The notes beneath the pieces are model-generated. The model ran no database searches. It saw only the letters and a list, made by a program, of their open reading frames with translations, and was not told the origin of the DNA. A program made the position numbers and the translations under genes. Source: Acidocella facilis ATCC 35904 (GTDB lineage Bacteria; Pseudomonadota; Alphaproteobacteria; Acetobacterales; Acetobacteraceae). From it: a stretch of 64,000 nucleotides of DNA. The first letter of the stretch is position 1. Every line of letters begins with the position of its first letter. Shown piece by piece: positions 37,957 to 47,878 of this stretch. Location: assembly GCF_000687875.1 (NCBI RefSeq), contig NZ_JHYG01000004.1:62001-126000 (forward strand), in the 5' to 3' direction.

Positions 37957-39915
37957 ATGAAGAACCAGCCGATCATCGTTAAATTCCTTGCCGTGCTCGG
38001 CGTGTTGGGGCTGGTCGCCCTTATCGCCACCGGCTTCGTCGCCACGCAGATCCGCACGGTCGCCGACCGGGGCGCGCAGATCAACGCCACGAGCATGCAG
38101 GCGGCGGTGGATGTCGCCAATGCCAACGGCGCCTTGCAGCGCCAGCGCGCCGCGCTGGAATGGCTGCTGATCACGTTGGGGGCTGACCTCGACGCGCAGG
38201 CCAGCAAGGAAATCACCGACGCACGCGCGGTCTTCGACAATTCCATGACCCAGGCCGCCAACCTGGTTCCGGCACAGGCCGATGCTCTGAACCAGCTGCG
38301 CCAACGTGGCGATGCCGCCTTTGATGCCAGCTGCGCCAAAGCGGCGCAGATGGGCAATGCCTCCACCACGCTGGCAGGTAACGAGGCGGCGCAGACAGAA
38401 TTCAACCAGAATTGCGCCAACGTCTTCCCGCCTTTGGCCCGGGATTTGCGGGCGGAACGCGATCAACTGACCCAGCTGGCAACCACGCAGCTGGATGCTG
38501 TGCAGCGCGGCGCCGCTTATACGATGTGGACGTCGCTCATCGGCATCGTGCTGGCGCTCGCCGCCGTGGCCATCGGCGCCTATTTCGCCATCGCCGCCTG
38601 GGTCTCCAACCCGCTGACCCGCCTGCGTGACGCGATGGCGCGCCTCTCCGGCGGGGATCTCGCGGCCGAGGTGCCGGAGATGGGCCGCAAGGACGAGGTC
38701 GGGCAGATGGCCGGCGCCGTCATGGTCTTCAAGCAAGCCGGGCTGGAGAAGCAGCGTGTCGAGGAGGAGGCGCGCCGCAATGCCGCCGCCGCCGAGGCCG
38801 AACGCGCCCAGGCCGCCGCCGCCCGCGAACAGGCCGCCGCGATGCTGGCGAAGGTGGTGGAAAGCCTGGCCGACGGGCTGGAGCGCCTCTCCGTGGGTGA
38901 CCTGATGTTCCGGATCGATCAGCAATTCTCCGACGAATATGAAAAACTGCGGGCCGATTTCAACAAGGCGGTGGCGACGCTGCAGCAGACCATGCAGCAG
39001 ATTGCCGCCAACGCCCAGGGCGTGCGCGCCAGCGCCGGCGAGATCACCCAAAGCTCGGACGATCTCGCCCGCCGCACCGAGCAGCAGGCCGCCAGCCTGG
39101 AGGAAACCGCCGCGGCGCTGGAAGAGATCACCGCCACCGTACGTAAATCCTCCGAAGGCGCCAACGAGGCTCGCGGCGTGGTGAACGAGGCGAAACAGGA
39201 TGCCGAGCGCTCCGGGCTGGTGGTCGGCGAGACCGTCACCGCGATGGGCGGGATCGAGGAATCCTCCAAGAAGATTTCCAACATCATCGGCGTCATCGAT
39301 GAAATCGCCTTCCAGACCAACCTACTGGCGCTGAATGCCGGGGTCGAGGCGGCGCGTGCCGGCGATGCCGGGCGGGGCTTCGCCGTGGTCGCCACGGAGG
39401 TGCGGGCCCTGGCCCAGCGCTCGGCCGATGCGGCGAAGGAGATCAAGACCCTCATCAACGCCTCCGGCGCGCAGGTTCAGGTCGGGGTGCGGCTGGTGAA
39501 CGAAACCGGCCAGGCGCTTACCCGCATCGTCGAACAGGTGGCGCGGCTGAATGTGCTGGTGACCGATATCGCCGGCTCCGCCCAGGAACAGGCGACAGGC
39601 CTGGCCGAGGTGAATAGCGCGGTCAACCAGATGGACCAGGTGACGCAGCAAAATGCCGCCATGGTCGAGGAAAGCACCGCCGCCAGCCACTCCCTCGCCG
39701 CCGAGGCGGACGAGCTGGCCCGGCTGGTGAACCAGTTCAAGATCGGCGATGTGCCGGCCAGCGCGCCCGCCGCGCATGCCCGCCCGGCGCCGGCCAAGCC
39801 GAAGGCGGCCCGCCCGGCGCCCAAGCACACCGCCCCGGCGCCCCGGGCCAGCGCGCCCGCAGCCGCGCCGATGCAGCCGCAACCCGCCGGCGCGGATGAT
39901 TGGGACGAATTCTGA
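37957..39915 (+). CDS. Methyl-accepting chemotaxis protein
   Basis: This 652-residue receptor opens the chemotaxis operon. TM1 (about 7-30) precedes a four-helix ligand domain, TM2 (about 190-215), a HAMP domain (TRLRDAMARLSGGDLAAEVP), then a helical spacer with a second HAMP-like LERLSVGDLMFRID. The signalling hairpin tip EIAFQTNLLALNAGVEAARAG is intact. After an Ala/Pro-rich linker the chain ends in DWDEF, which matches the xWxxF docking motif for CheR/CheB. The ATG at 37957 has GAGGGG upstream. Confidence 0.95.
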   Translation: MKNQPIIVKFLAVLGVLGLVALIATGFVATQIRTVADRGAQINATSMQAAVDVANANGALQRQRAALEWLLITLGADLDAQASKEITDARAVFDNSMTQAANLVPAQADALNQLRQRGDAAFDASCAKAAQMGNASTTLAGNEAAQTEFNQNCANVFPPLARDLRAERDQLTQLATTQLDAVQRGAAYTMWTSLIGIVLALAAVAIGAYFAIAAWVSNPLTRLRDAMARLSGGDLAAEVPEMGRKDEVGQMAGAVMVFKQAGLEKQRVEEEARRNAAAAEAERAQAAAAREQAAAMLAKVVESLADGLERLSVGDLMFRIDQQFSDEYEKLRADFNKAVATLQQTMQQIAANAQGVRASAGEITQSSDDLARRTEQQAASLEETAAALEEITATVRKSSEGANEARGVVNEAKQDAERSGLVVGETVTAMGGIEESSKKISNIIGVIDEIAFQTNLLALNAGVEAARAGDAGRGFAVVATEVRALAQRSADAAKEIKTLINASGAQVQVGVRLVNETGQALTRIVEQVARLNVLVTDIAGSAQEQATGLAEVNSAVNQMDQVTQQNAAMVEESTAASHSLAAEADELARLVNQFKIGDVPASAPAAHARPAPAKPKAARPAPKHTAPAPRASAPAAAPMQPQPAGADDWDEF

Positions 39916-39964
39916 TCCAGTCCCCGTAACCAAACATGAATGATTGGCAGCGAAGGTCGAGACC

Positions 39965-40264
39965 ATGACAGACGAGATCGAATTGCCGGCGGTGATGGAT
40001 CTGGTGGCCGCCCCCGCCTTGCAGGAGATGTTCCTGCAACGGCGCGGCCAGGATGTCTGCCTCAACGGCGCACAGGTGCAGCGGCTGGGCGGGCAGTGCC
40101 TGCAGGTGCTGCTGGCCGCCCGTGTCGCCTGGGCGGCGGAGGATAACAGCCTGCTTCTGCACAGCCCTTCCGAGGATCTCATCGCCTCGCTGGAGCTGAT
40201 GGGGCTGAAACCTGACGATCTGACGCACCAGTCCAACGATATTTGCGGGGAACCGAAACCATGA
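39965..40264 (+). CDS. STAS domain protein in the chemotaxis operon
   Basis: A 99-residue single-domain protein with the STAS pattern: LPAVMDLVAAPALQEMFLQ, VCLNGAQVQRLGGQCLQVLL, and LELMGLKPD at the end. STAS proteins often act as phosphorylated switch partners; homologues are found ahead of cheY in other alphaproteobacterial che operons. No catalytic claim is made. The start at 39965 was chosen (MTDEIEL); the stop overlaps the cheY start. Confidence 0.82.
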   Translation: MTDEIELPAVMDLVAAPALQEMFLQRRGQDVCLNGAQVQRLGGQCLQVLLAARVAWAAEDNSLLLHSPSEDLIASLELMGLKPDDLTHQSNDICGEPKP

Positions 40265-40626
40265 GCATGACCATTTTGACCGTCGATGATTCCCGCGCGA
40301 TGCGGGACATGTTGCGACATTCCCTGGTGGCGGCGGGATTCCGCGTCATCCAGGCGGAGGACGGGCTGCACGGGCTGGAGATTCTGGCCTCTGAATCCCC
40401 GGATGTCATCGTGACCGATATCAATATGCCGCGCATGGACGGGTTCGGCTTCATCCAGGCCGTGCGCCAGGACGAAGCCCGCCGCGCGACCCCGGTGCTG
40501 GTGCTCACCACCGAGGTCGATATCGAAAAGAAGAACCGCGCGCGTGAGGCCGGCGCCACCGGCTGGATCGTGAAGCCCTTCGACCCCGAGAAGCTGGTGG
40601 ATGCGATCCGCCGCGTCGCCGCCTGA
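40261..40626 (+). CDS. cheY: Chemotaxis response regulator CheY
   Basis: A single receiver domain (121 residues) with the acidic pocket VDDSRAMRD, phospho-acceptor D53 in VTDINMPRMDG, the switch threonine in VLVLTTEVD, and lysine in GWIVKPFDP. No output domain is attached, so it should act on the flagellar motor or as a phosphate sink. An ATGA overlap links it to the STAS gene. Confidence 0.95.
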   Translation: MSMTILTVDDSRAMRDMLRHSLVAAGFRVIQAEDGLHGLEILASESPDVIVTDINMPRMDGFGFIQAVRQDEARRATPVLVLTTEVDIEKKNRAREAGATGWIVKPFDPEKLVDAIRRVAA

Positions 40627-40643
40627 GCCTCAAGGAGGGCCGC

Positions 40644-42844
40644 ATGGAAGACCCGTTAGCCGCAATCCGAGATACGTTTTTCCAGGAATGCGAGGAGCAG
40701 CTCGCAGAACTGGAAACCGGGCTGATCGCGATGGAGAATGGCACCGCCGAAGCCGAAACGGTGAATGCCGTATTCCGCGCCGTGCATTCGATGAAGGGCG
40801 GGGCGGGCATTTTCGCGCTCGACGCGCTGGTGCGCTTCGCGCATGTGTTCGAGACCGCGCTGGACAAGGTCCGCTCCGGCCTGCTGGTGGCCTCGCCGCC
40901 GGTGGTCGCGGTGTTCCTGCGCGCGGCGGATATTCTGGCGGATCTCGTCCGCGCCGCGCGTGATGGCGGCAGCGTGGACGAAGCCCGCATCGCCGCCGTG
41001 ACGGGGGAGTTCAACCAGATCGACCAGGCCGGCGCCGCGCCGGAGTCCGCATCCACGCCCCCCAGCAGCCCAGCGCCGGAAGCCGCCGGGCATTGGGAGA
41101 TATTGTTCACCCCGCACCCGGCGCTTTATGCCAAGGCCAATGAAGCCGCCTTGCTGTTGCGCGAGCTGAAACGGTTGGGCGAAACGCAGGTGACGCTGGA
41201 TGACAGCGAACTGCCGGAACTGCAAGAGCTGGACCCGGAAGGTGCCTATCTCTCCTGGCGCATTCTTCTGAACAGCGATTGCAGCAAGGAAGAAATTGCC
41301 GATCTCTTTGAATTTGTCGAGGATGATTGCCGGCTCAGCATCACCCGGCACGATGCCGGGCTAGAAGGCGCCACCGCCCCGGCCACGGATGAATCCGGCT
41401 TCGCACCCGGCACGGTGATCACCGGCGATAACGGCTTCTGCTTCGAATTCTTCCCGCCTTCCGAGCCGCAGGATGAGGCGCCGGAGGAGCCCACGCCCCC
41501 GGCCGTGCCAGAAGCCGCGCCCCCCCGCGCGGCTCCCCCGCCCCCCAAACCCGCCGCGCCGCCCGAACCTGGCCCCGCCAACCCGGCGGTGCAGGCCATG
41601 GCCGCCAAGGCCGAGGCCGCGAATGCCGTCGGCGCCACCATCCGTGTCGATCTCGACCGGGTGGATCGCATGATCGATTTGGTGGGCGAGCTGGTGATCA
41701 ATGAGGCGATGCTGAGCCAGCGTGTGCTGGAAGCCGGCATCGCGCGTTCCTCCGGCGTGGCCATGGCGTTGGAAGAGCTTGAGCATCTGACCCGTGAAAT
41801 CCAGGATAGCGTGATGGCCATCCGCGCCCAGCCGGTGCGCTCGGTGTTCCAGCGCATGCCGCGCCTGGTGCGCGAAGTGGCGGCGATGACCAACAAGCAG
41901 GTCAAGCTGGTCACCGAAGGCGAGGCGACGGAGGTTGATAAAACCGTCATCGAACGCATCGCCGATCCTTTGACCCATATGACATCGATCATGGGCTGGA
42001 ACCCACAGAGGCGCGGCTTGCCGCCGGCAAGCCGGCCGAGGGCACGGTGCGGCTGACCGCCGTGCATCGTTCCGGACGCATCGTGCTGGAAGTCGCCGAT
42101 GATGGCGGCGGCATCAACCGCGCCCGCGTGCGGCAGAAGGCGATCGAAAATGGCGTGATCACCGCGGATGCCCAGCTCAGCGATGAAGAGATCGATAATC
42201 TCATCTTCCTGCCAGGGTTTTCCACGGCGGCGAAAGTTTCAGATATTTCCGGCCGCGGCGTCGGCATGGATGTGGTGCGCCAATCCATCCAGGCGCTGGG
42301 CGGCAGGATTTCGATTTCCTCCCGGCCCGGCCAGGGCTCGACCTTTACCCTCTCGCTGCCGCTGACTCTGGCGGTGCTGGATGGCATGGTCGTTTCCGCC
42401 CAAGGCAACACGCTGATCATCCCGCTCGGCGCCATCATGGAAACGCTGAAGCCCCGTGCCAAGGATGTGTTCCCGCTGGATGGGGATCTCAACATGCTGG
42501 CCCTACGCGGCGGCTATGTGCCGGTGGTCGATGTCGCGTTTTGCCTAGGCTACAGCACGAAACATGCCGACCCGGAGCAGAGCGTGGCGTTGCTGGTGGA
42601 AGGCGAGGGCGGCGCGCGCGCGGTGCTGATGGTGGATGCGATCCACGGCCAGCGCCAGGTCGTCATCAAGAGTCTGGAGGCCAATTATCGCGCCGTGCCC
42701 GGCGTCGCCGCGGCGACGGTGATGGGAGATGGGCGGGTGGCGTTGATTGTCGATGTGGATGCGGTGGTGGTGAATGCCGGCGCCGACATGAATCGCAATT
42801 CCGCCGAGATGAAGGCGCTTGAATTGAGCGGGAGGGCGGCATGA
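40644..42844 (+). pseudogene. cheA: Chemotaxis kinase CheA, frameshifted by an internal deletion
   Basis: Two adjoining frames together make one CheA. The first (40644-42056) has the HPt domain with phospho-acceptor H48 in AVHSMKGGAGIF, a linker, and the dimerisation helices, then reads THM and goes out of frame. The second (from about 41987 in frame 2) resumes at DHGLEPTEARLAAGKPAEG, with the G1 box DDGGGI, the G2 box GRGVGMDVV and a C-terminal CheW-like domain. Only five bases lie between the CATATG and the GATCATGGG where family alignment expects about fifteen, so about ten bases are lost, removing the VRN core of the N-box. All other che genes are intact, so a sequencing or assembly error must be considered. 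Confidence 0.85.
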
Positions 42845-43305
42845 GCGATGTTTTGGAGCGTCTGGGCGAAGGGCGCGAATTGATTGCCTTTCGTGTTGGC
42901 CGGCAGGAATTCTGCATCAATGTGATGATGGTGCGCGAAATTCGCGGCTGGACCGCGGCCACCACCCTGCCGCGCGCGCCGCGTTATGTGAAGGGCGTCA
43001 TCAATCTGCGCGGCGCGGTGCTGCCAATTGTCGATCTCGCCACCCGGCTCGGCATGCCGGGCACGGAGCCGACGGCGCGCAATGTCATCATCGTGGTCCA
43101 GCTGGCGCAGCGCCAGATCGGAATTCTCGTCGATGCGGTCTCGGATATTCTCACCGCTAACGATAATCTCATCCAGACGGTGCCGGATGTGACATCGGAT
43201 CTGGTGAAAGGCTTCGTCAAGGGCTTATTGCCGATGGATGGGCGCATGGTGAGCCTGATCACGCTGGACGACGTGCTGCCGGCGGACGAGCTGGAGGCGG
43301 CCTGA
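42841..43305 (+). CDS. cheW: Chemotaxis coupling protein CheW (first copy)
   Basis: CheW bridges receptors and CheA. The 154-residue product is a single CheW domain: [47 protein letters not shown], and [11 protein letters not shown]. The ATGA overlap with the end of the cheA frame implies coupled translation. A second, related cheW closes the operon at 46344. Confidence 0.95.
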   Translation: MSDVLERLGEGRELIAFRVGRQEFCINVMMVREIRGWTAATTLPRAPRYVKGVINLRGAVLPIVDLATRLGMPGTEPTARNVIIVVQLAQRQIGILVDAVSDILTANDNLIQTVPDVTSDLVKGFVKGLLPMDGRMVSLITLDDVLPADELEAA

Positions 43306-44189
43306 TGGCCCAGCTCACCGCCACAGCCAAAGTTTTGGTGGAGAACAGCGAATTCCGCTTTACCGCGGCCGATCTTGAGGTGATCTCCCGGCTGATGATG
43401 CAGGAAACCGGCATCACCCTCTCCACCGCGAAGGCCAATCTGGTCTATTCCCGCCTCGCCAAGCGCGTGCGCAAGCTCGGCTTGCCCGGCTTCGCGGAAT
43501 ATTGCGCACTGGTGGAGGCGCCGGAGGGTAAGCAGGAGCGGCGTGAGCTGGTCGCCGCCTTGACCACCAATGTGACACGGTTTTTCCGCGAACCGCATCA
43601 TTTCGAGCATATGCGCACGAAGATGCTGCCCGGGTTGATCCGGCGCGCCCGGGCGGGGGAGAAAATCCGGCTCTGGTCCGCCGCCTGCTCTTCCGGGCCG
43701 GAGCCCTACTCGATGGCGCTGACCCTGCTTCAGGAGATGCCGGACGCGCCGCGTTTTGATATCCGCATCCTGGCCTCTGATATCGACCAGAATGTTCTCG
43801 CCACCGCCATGGCGGGCATTTACGAGGACTCCCAGTTGGAACCGGTGCCGCCTTCTTTGCGGCAAGCCTGGTTCAAACCGGTGAGCAATGGCAGGGAGCA
43901 TCATCAGGCCGCCCCCGAGCTGCGCCAACTCATCAGCTTCAAGCCGCTGAATCTCATTGGCCAATGGCCGATGAAAGGCAAGTTCCAGATTATTTTCTGC
44001 CGCAATGTCGTGATCTATTTCGATAACCCGACCCAGGAACGGATCTGGTCGCGCTTCACGCCATTACTGGAAGATGCAGGCGCGCTCTATATCGGTCATT
44101 CCGAACGTGTTTCGGGCGCGGCGGAGCAGCTTCTGGTCAGTGATGGCGTGACCATCTACCGCAAACGCGCTGGAGGCGCCAGGACATGA
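43305..44189 (+). CDS. cheR: Chemotaxis receptor methyltransferase CheR
   Basis: CheR methylates receptor glutamates with S-adenosylmethionine. The N-terminal helical domain is followed by the SAM site ([46 protein letters not shown]) and a [16 protein letters not shown] block. The protein is 294 residues. The start shares one base with the cheW stop, and its stop overlaps cheB. The receptor in this operon ends in a matching docking pentapeptide. Confidence 0.95.
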   Translation: MAQLTATAKVLVENSEFRFTAADLEVISRLMMQETGITLSTAKANLVYSRLAKRVRKLGLPGFAEYCALVEAPEGKQERRELVAALTTNVTRFFREPHHFEHMRTKMLPGLIRRARAGEKIRLWSAACSSGPEPYSMALTLLQEMPDAPRFDIRILASDIDQNVLATAMAGIYEDSQLEPVPPSLRQAWFKPVSNGREHHQAAPELRQLISFKPLNLIGQWPMKGKFQIIFCRNVVIYFDNPTQERIWSRFTPLLEDAGALYIGHSERVSGAAEQLLVSDGVTIYRKRAGGART

Positions 44190-45217
44190 GTATTCGTGTC
44201 ATCGTCGTGGATGATTCCGCCACCATGCGCGGCCTCATCACCGCAACGCTGCGATCGGACCCGCAGATCGAAGTTGTCGGCCAGGCGGGTGATCCGCTGG
44301 AGGCGCGGCAAATGATCAAGCAGCTCGCCCCGGATGTGATCACGCTGGATATCGAAATGCCGAACATGGACGGTATTTCCTTCCTGGATAAAATCATGCG
44401 GTTGCGGCCGACACCGGTGGTGATGGTCTCCACCCTCACCCAGGCCGGGGCGGATGTGAATCTGCGTGCCCTGGAAATCGGTGCCTTTGATTGCGTGGCC
44501 AAGCCCTCCTCCTACGCGCCGGATAGTTTCCGGCTGCTGGCGGAAAAGGTGAAGGCGGCGGCGCAGTCGGGGCGGCGGCGCCGGCCCTTGCGCGAAGCCG
44601 CGTTCAGCCCGGTGCAGAATTACGATCCGGACGGCAAGATCGTCGCGATCGGCTCCTCCACCGGCGGGGTCGAGGCGTTGATCGAGATTTTTTCGAAATT
44701 CCCAGCCAATTGCCCGCCCACTTTGGTCAGCCAGCACATGCCGCCCAGCTTCACCCGCAGCTTCGCCGCCAGGCTGGATAAATTATGCCGCCCGCAGGCC
44801 CGCGAGGCGGAACCGGGCATGCGGCTGGAGACAGGCCATATCTATCTCTGCCCTGGCGATCACCATATGGAAATCTCCGGGCGCAGCCAGTTCACCTTGC
44901 AGCTCAGCCAGGCGGACAAGGTCAATGGCCATCGCCCCTCGGTGGATGTGATGTTCAATTCCGTCGCGAAGCAAGCCGGGGCGCAGGCGGTCGGGGTGAT
45001 CCTCACCGGCCTCGGCAATGACGGGGCGGAGGGGCTGCTGGCGATGCGCCGGGCCGGCGCCGAGACGCTGGGGCAGGATGCGGCGAGCTGCGTCGTCTAT
45101 GGCATGCCGCGTGTGGCCTATGAGCTGGGGGCGGTGGCCAAGCAATGCCCGCTCGACAAAATCGGCGGGCAGATCCTTGCCCTGACCAATACCCGGCAAA
45201 GGAGCTCCGTCGCATGA
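44186..45217 (+). CDS. cheB: Chemotaxis methylesterase/response regulator CheB
   Basis: CheB removes methyl groups from receptors after phosphorylation. The receiver domain has phospho-acceptor D55 in [14 protein letters not shown]. The esterase domain keeps the serine in [11 protein letters not shown] (about residue 155), the histidine in [12 protein letters not shown] and the aspartate in [15 protein letters not shown]. The length is 343 residues. ATGA overlaps exist at both ends. Confidence 0.95.
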   Translation: MSIRVIVVDDSATMRGLITATLRSDPQIEVVGQAGDPLEARQMIKQLAPDVITLDIEMPNMDGISFLDKIMRLRPTPVVMVSTLTQAGADVNLRALEIGAFDCVAKPSSYAPDSFRLLAEKVKAAAQSGRRRRPLREAAFSPVQNYDPDGKIVAIGSSTGGVEALIEIFSKFPANCPPTLVSQHMPPSFTRSFAARLDKLCRPQAREAEPGMRLETGHIYLCPGDHHMEISGRSQFTLQLSQADKVNGHRPSVDVMFNSVAKQAGAQAVGVILTGLGNDGAEGLLAMRRAGAETLGQDAASCVVYGMPRVAYELGAVAKQCPLDKIGGQILALTNTRQRSSVA

Positions 45218-45789
45218 GTCTCTCCAATCTCTCCTCGCCCGCCGGGCGGGAGAAGCGGATCAATATCGTTCAGGGCTTTCATCATGTGGATAACGACCCC
45301 AACGCGGTGCTGACCACCATTCTCGGCTCCTGCATCGCGGCCTGCATCTGGGATCCAGCGGCAAAGGTCGGGGGCATGAACCATTTCCTTCTGCCCGGCG
45401 ATGCCAATGCCCGCACCCCGGCACCGCGTAGCGACGCGCAGCGCTACGGCGTCAATCTGATGGAGCTGCTGATCAACGATCTTTTGCGCATGGGCGCCCA
45501 TAAGCCCCGCATGAAGGCGAAGCTGTTTGGCGGCGCGGCGATGATCAAGGGGTTGACCGATATCGGCGCTCTCAATGCCAGCTTTGCCGAGGCGTTTCTG
45601 CGCGAGGAGGGCATCGAGCTGGTCGGCGGCAGCCTGCGCGGCGTGCATGGGCGGCGCATCCAGTTCTGGCCGGTTGGCGGGCGGGCCCGCCAGGCGCTGC
45701 TGCAGAAGGAGACAGAATCGATCATGCGCGAAGAAACCACGCGCCAACCGGTTCTGCGCTCCGGCGCTGGACAGGTGGAATTGTTCTGA
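45214..45789 (+). CDS. cheD: Chemoreceptor glutamine deamidase CheD
   Basis: CheD deamidates glutamines in receptors. The catalytic cysteine is C40 in [12 protein letters not shown], and the histidine is H57 in [11 protein letters not shown] later [13 protein letters not shown] and [13 protein letters not shown] match the family. I chose the ATG overlapping the cheB stop (45214), giving 191 residues. Its place after cheB is common in alphaproteobacteria. Confidence 0.94.
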   Translation: MSLSNLSSPAGREKRINIVQGFHHVDNDPNAVLTTILGSCIAACIWDPAAKVGGMNHFLLPGDANARTPAPRSDAQRYGVNLMELLINDLLRMGAHKPRMKAKLFGGAAMIKGLTDIGALNASFAEAFLREEGIELVGGSLRGVHGRRIQFWPVGGRARQALLQKETESIMREETTRQPVLRSGAGQVELF

Positions 45790-45857
45790 ACGGATCGGTC
45801 ACCCCGGCAGGCCTGCACAGCGCCGGGGGAGACGCAAAGCTGAAGCATAGGAGTGGT

Positions 45858-46235
45858 ATGATGACAAATTTTAATTCCCAAGCCGCTGACCACCATACCC
45901 CCCTGCGCTCCATCCTTACCGCCATCGGTGAGGAATTTCGGGAGCTTGGGCATTTTACCGATAGTTTTCAGCTCAGCCTCAGCCCGGCCGTGCGCCGCCT
46001 GGCGCTGGACCCTGAATGTCACCGTGATGTGCAGTCCCTGGACCTGCTCTCCCAGCGGCTGGCGGCACTTTCGGGCTATATTCTCGATATCAGCGCGATG
46101 TTGCCGGATGATCTGGCGGTGGATTCCCGCAACGCGCTCTCCTCGATCCGGCTGGCCGAGCTGCAATATCGGCTGAAAGGTGCGCCCGTGCCGCTGGATC
46201 AGGGGCATATCTCGGGCGAGCTGGAGATGTTCTAA
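45858..46235 (+). CDS. Uncharacterised protein of the chemotaxis operon
   Basis: A 125-residue, predicted mostly helical, soluble protein that I do not recognise. It lies between cheD and a second cheW in the same direction. Visible segments include FRELGHFTDSFQLSLSPAV, a helix-rich RDVQSLDLLSQRLAALSGYI, and SIRLAELQYRLKG. There is no membrane segment or catalytic motif. The ATG has AGGAG upstream; a second ATG follows directly. By context it should be an adaptor or regulator of the chemotaxis signalling complex. Confidence 0.7.
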   Translation: MMTNFNSQAADHHTPLRSILTAIGEEFRELGHFTDSFQLSLSPAVRRLALDPECHRDVQSLDLLSQRLAALSGYILDISAMLPDDLAVDSRNALSSIRLAELQYRLKGAPVPLDQGHISGELEMF

Positions 46236-46343
46236 ATCCCGTCCACCAAATTTTAACCCGTCCGCCCTAGGCTGAAATCGCCGGCGGCCGGCCGGTCAAA
46301 AACCCGAAAACCTCCAAACCCGAGCCAACGCAAGCGAGAGATC

Positions 46344-46832
46344 ATGTCCCATCAGGCCGAATATAAAGCCAATGAGCATCGCGCGGAGTTCCTCTCCGTC
46401 CGCTTAGGCGCGCAGGAATTCGCGTTCGATATCCGTTCCATCCGGGAAATTCGCGGCTGGATCGCCTCCACCCACCTGCCTTACGCGCCGCATTTCATCA
46501 AAGGCATGATCAATCTGCGCGGCAGCGTGCTGGTGGTGGTGGATCTGGCGGAGCGGCTCGGCCTCTCCGCCGCGGAACCGGGGGCCGCCTCCGTGGTGGT
46601 GGTGGTGGAGCATCAGGGCCGCGCCGCCGGGCTGCTGGTGGATGCGGTGTGCGATATCATCACCGTCACCGATGAAATGCGCCAGCGCACCCCCGATACC
46701 GGCAGCGAGATGCCCCGCGAATTCATCCAGGGGCTGGTGATGATGGATAACCGCATCATCTCCATCCTCGCCATTGGCAGTTTGATCCCGGAGGAGAGCG
46801 TGCAGCAAATGGCCGAAAGGGCCGCCGCCTGA
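46344..46832 (+). CDS. cheW: Chemotaxis coupling protein CheW (second copy)
   Basis: A second CheW domain protein, 162 residues, with EFLSVRLGAQEFAFDIRSIREIRG, FIKGMINLRGSVLVVVDL and GLLVDAVCDII. It is clearly related to the first cheW but not a recent duplicate. Two CheW proteins could load different receptors or tune array assembly. It is the last gene of the operon, followed by a terminator. Confidence 0.94.
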   Translation: MSHQAEYKANEHRAEFLSVRLGAQEFAFDIRSIREIRGWIASTHLPYAPHFIKGMINLRGSVLVVVDLAERLGLSAAEPGAASVVVVVEHQGRAAGLLVDAVCDIITVTDEMRQRTPDTGSEMPREFIQGLVMMDNRIISILAIGSLIPEESVQQMAERAAA

Positions 46833-46848
46833 ACCGCCGCCACGCGAA

Positions 46849-46877
46849 TAAAAAAACCGCCCGGAAGGGCGGTTTTT
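46849..46877. terminator. Bidirectional terminator between cheW and a hydrolase gene
   Basis: AAAAAACCGCCC pairs with GGGCGGTTTTT around GGAA. The A and T runs on both sides let it serve the chemotaxis operon and the convergent hydrolase gene. Confidence 0.9.
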
Positions 46878-46910
46878 GTTCGGCGGTTTTTGTTGGGCAA
46901 AAGGAGCGGT

Positions 46911-47576
46911 TCAGTCCGCCGCCAGCGCCATCTGCTTGCGCGCCAAGGACTGGCTGACATAGCCTTCCACCGCCTCGCTCACCTTCTCCGCATGATTGGC
47001 GAAGACATGGTCGGCGCCCTCGAACACGCGGTAATCGATGGCCACCCCCTTCTGCTGGTTCAGCTTATCGACCAGCTTGCGCACGGAATTTTCCGGCACC
47101 AGCTCATCCGCATCGCCATGGATGATCAGCCCGCCAGTCGGGCAGGGGGCGAGGAAGCCGAAATCATAGCCGGCGGCGGGCAGCGCCACGGACACCCAGC
47201 CGGAGACTTCCGGGCGGCGCATCAGCAGCTGCATGCCGACGAAGGCGCCGAAGGAATAGCCGGAGATCCACAGCCCGCCATGGCCCGGGTTCAGCGCCTG
47301 CATCCAGTCCAACGCCGCCGCGGCATCGTTGATCTCGCCCATGCCGCCATCGAACTTGCTCTGGCTGCGGCCAACGCCGCGGAAATTGAAGCGCATCACG
47401 GAGAAGCCCAGGCGTTGGAAGACCTGGTACATCGTATAAGTGATGCGGTTATTCATGGTGCCGCCATGCAGCGGGTGGGGGTGCAGAACCAGGGCCAGCG
47501 GGGCGCCACGCTCTTTCGCATGGTGATAACGACCCTCTAGACGGCCCTCCGGGCCAGCAAACATCACTTCAGGCAT
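46911..47576 (-). CDS. Alpha/beta hydrolase
   Basis: A 221-residue alpha/beta-hydrolase. Features: ALVLHPHPLHGGTMNN near the N-terminus (oxyanion region), MRFNFRGVGRSQ, the nucleophile elbow GYSFGAFVGM, the acid in IIHGDADELVP and the final histidine in GADHVFANH. This fits the dienelactone hydrolase-like group found in many proteobacteria. Substrate unknown. Confidence 0.87.
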   Translation of the reverse strand: MPEVMFAGPEGRLEGRYHHAKERGAPLALVLHPHPLHGGTMNNRITYTMYQVFQRLGFSVMRFNFRGVGRSQSKFDGGMGEINDAAAALDWMQALNPGHGGLWISGYSFGAFVGMQLLMRRPEVSGWVSVALPAAGYDFGFLAPCPTGGLIIHGDADELVPENSVRKLVDKLNQQKGVAIDYRVFEGADHVFANHAEKVSEAVEGYVSQSLARKQMALAAD

Positions 47577-47878
47577 ACTCGAACTCGTCTTTCATCGTTT
47601 GGCAGCCCCGATCCTCGAAGCCTTCCCCCGGCTGGAAACCGTAAAGAAAAGCGTGACGCACCAGGGCTGGCACAGAGTGTGGACAGGATTTTCTACAGCT
47701 TGTCCGCTGCGCGGAAAATAACTCTCCCTGCTAACCGTATTAATTGACCAGGAAGGCTTTGATACCTAAATGCTCCTTCAAGATCGTGACTAAGGTTACT
47801 GATGTCTCTCAACATCTAAAATCGTCTCAGGCTTTTCAATATAGACTGCTTCCAGGCTGTTTATCCACGGAAATTCGC
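47577..47878 (+). promoter_or_regulatory. Intergenic region with a candidate cysE promoter
   Basis: A 300-base gap between divergent genes, AT-richer than its surroundings. TTGACC at 47744-47749 and TAAATG at 47767-47772 with a 17-base spacer could be a sigma-70 type promoter for cysE. TTATCCACG near 47861 resembles a DnaA box. A reading frame open from 47744 leads into cysE but adds non-homologous residues. Confidence 0.35.

Noticed and set aside
41976-42056. Programmed ribosomal frameshift in cheA
   Set aside because: There is no slippery heptamer, and the bases encoding conserved N-box residues are missing, which slippage cannot restore.
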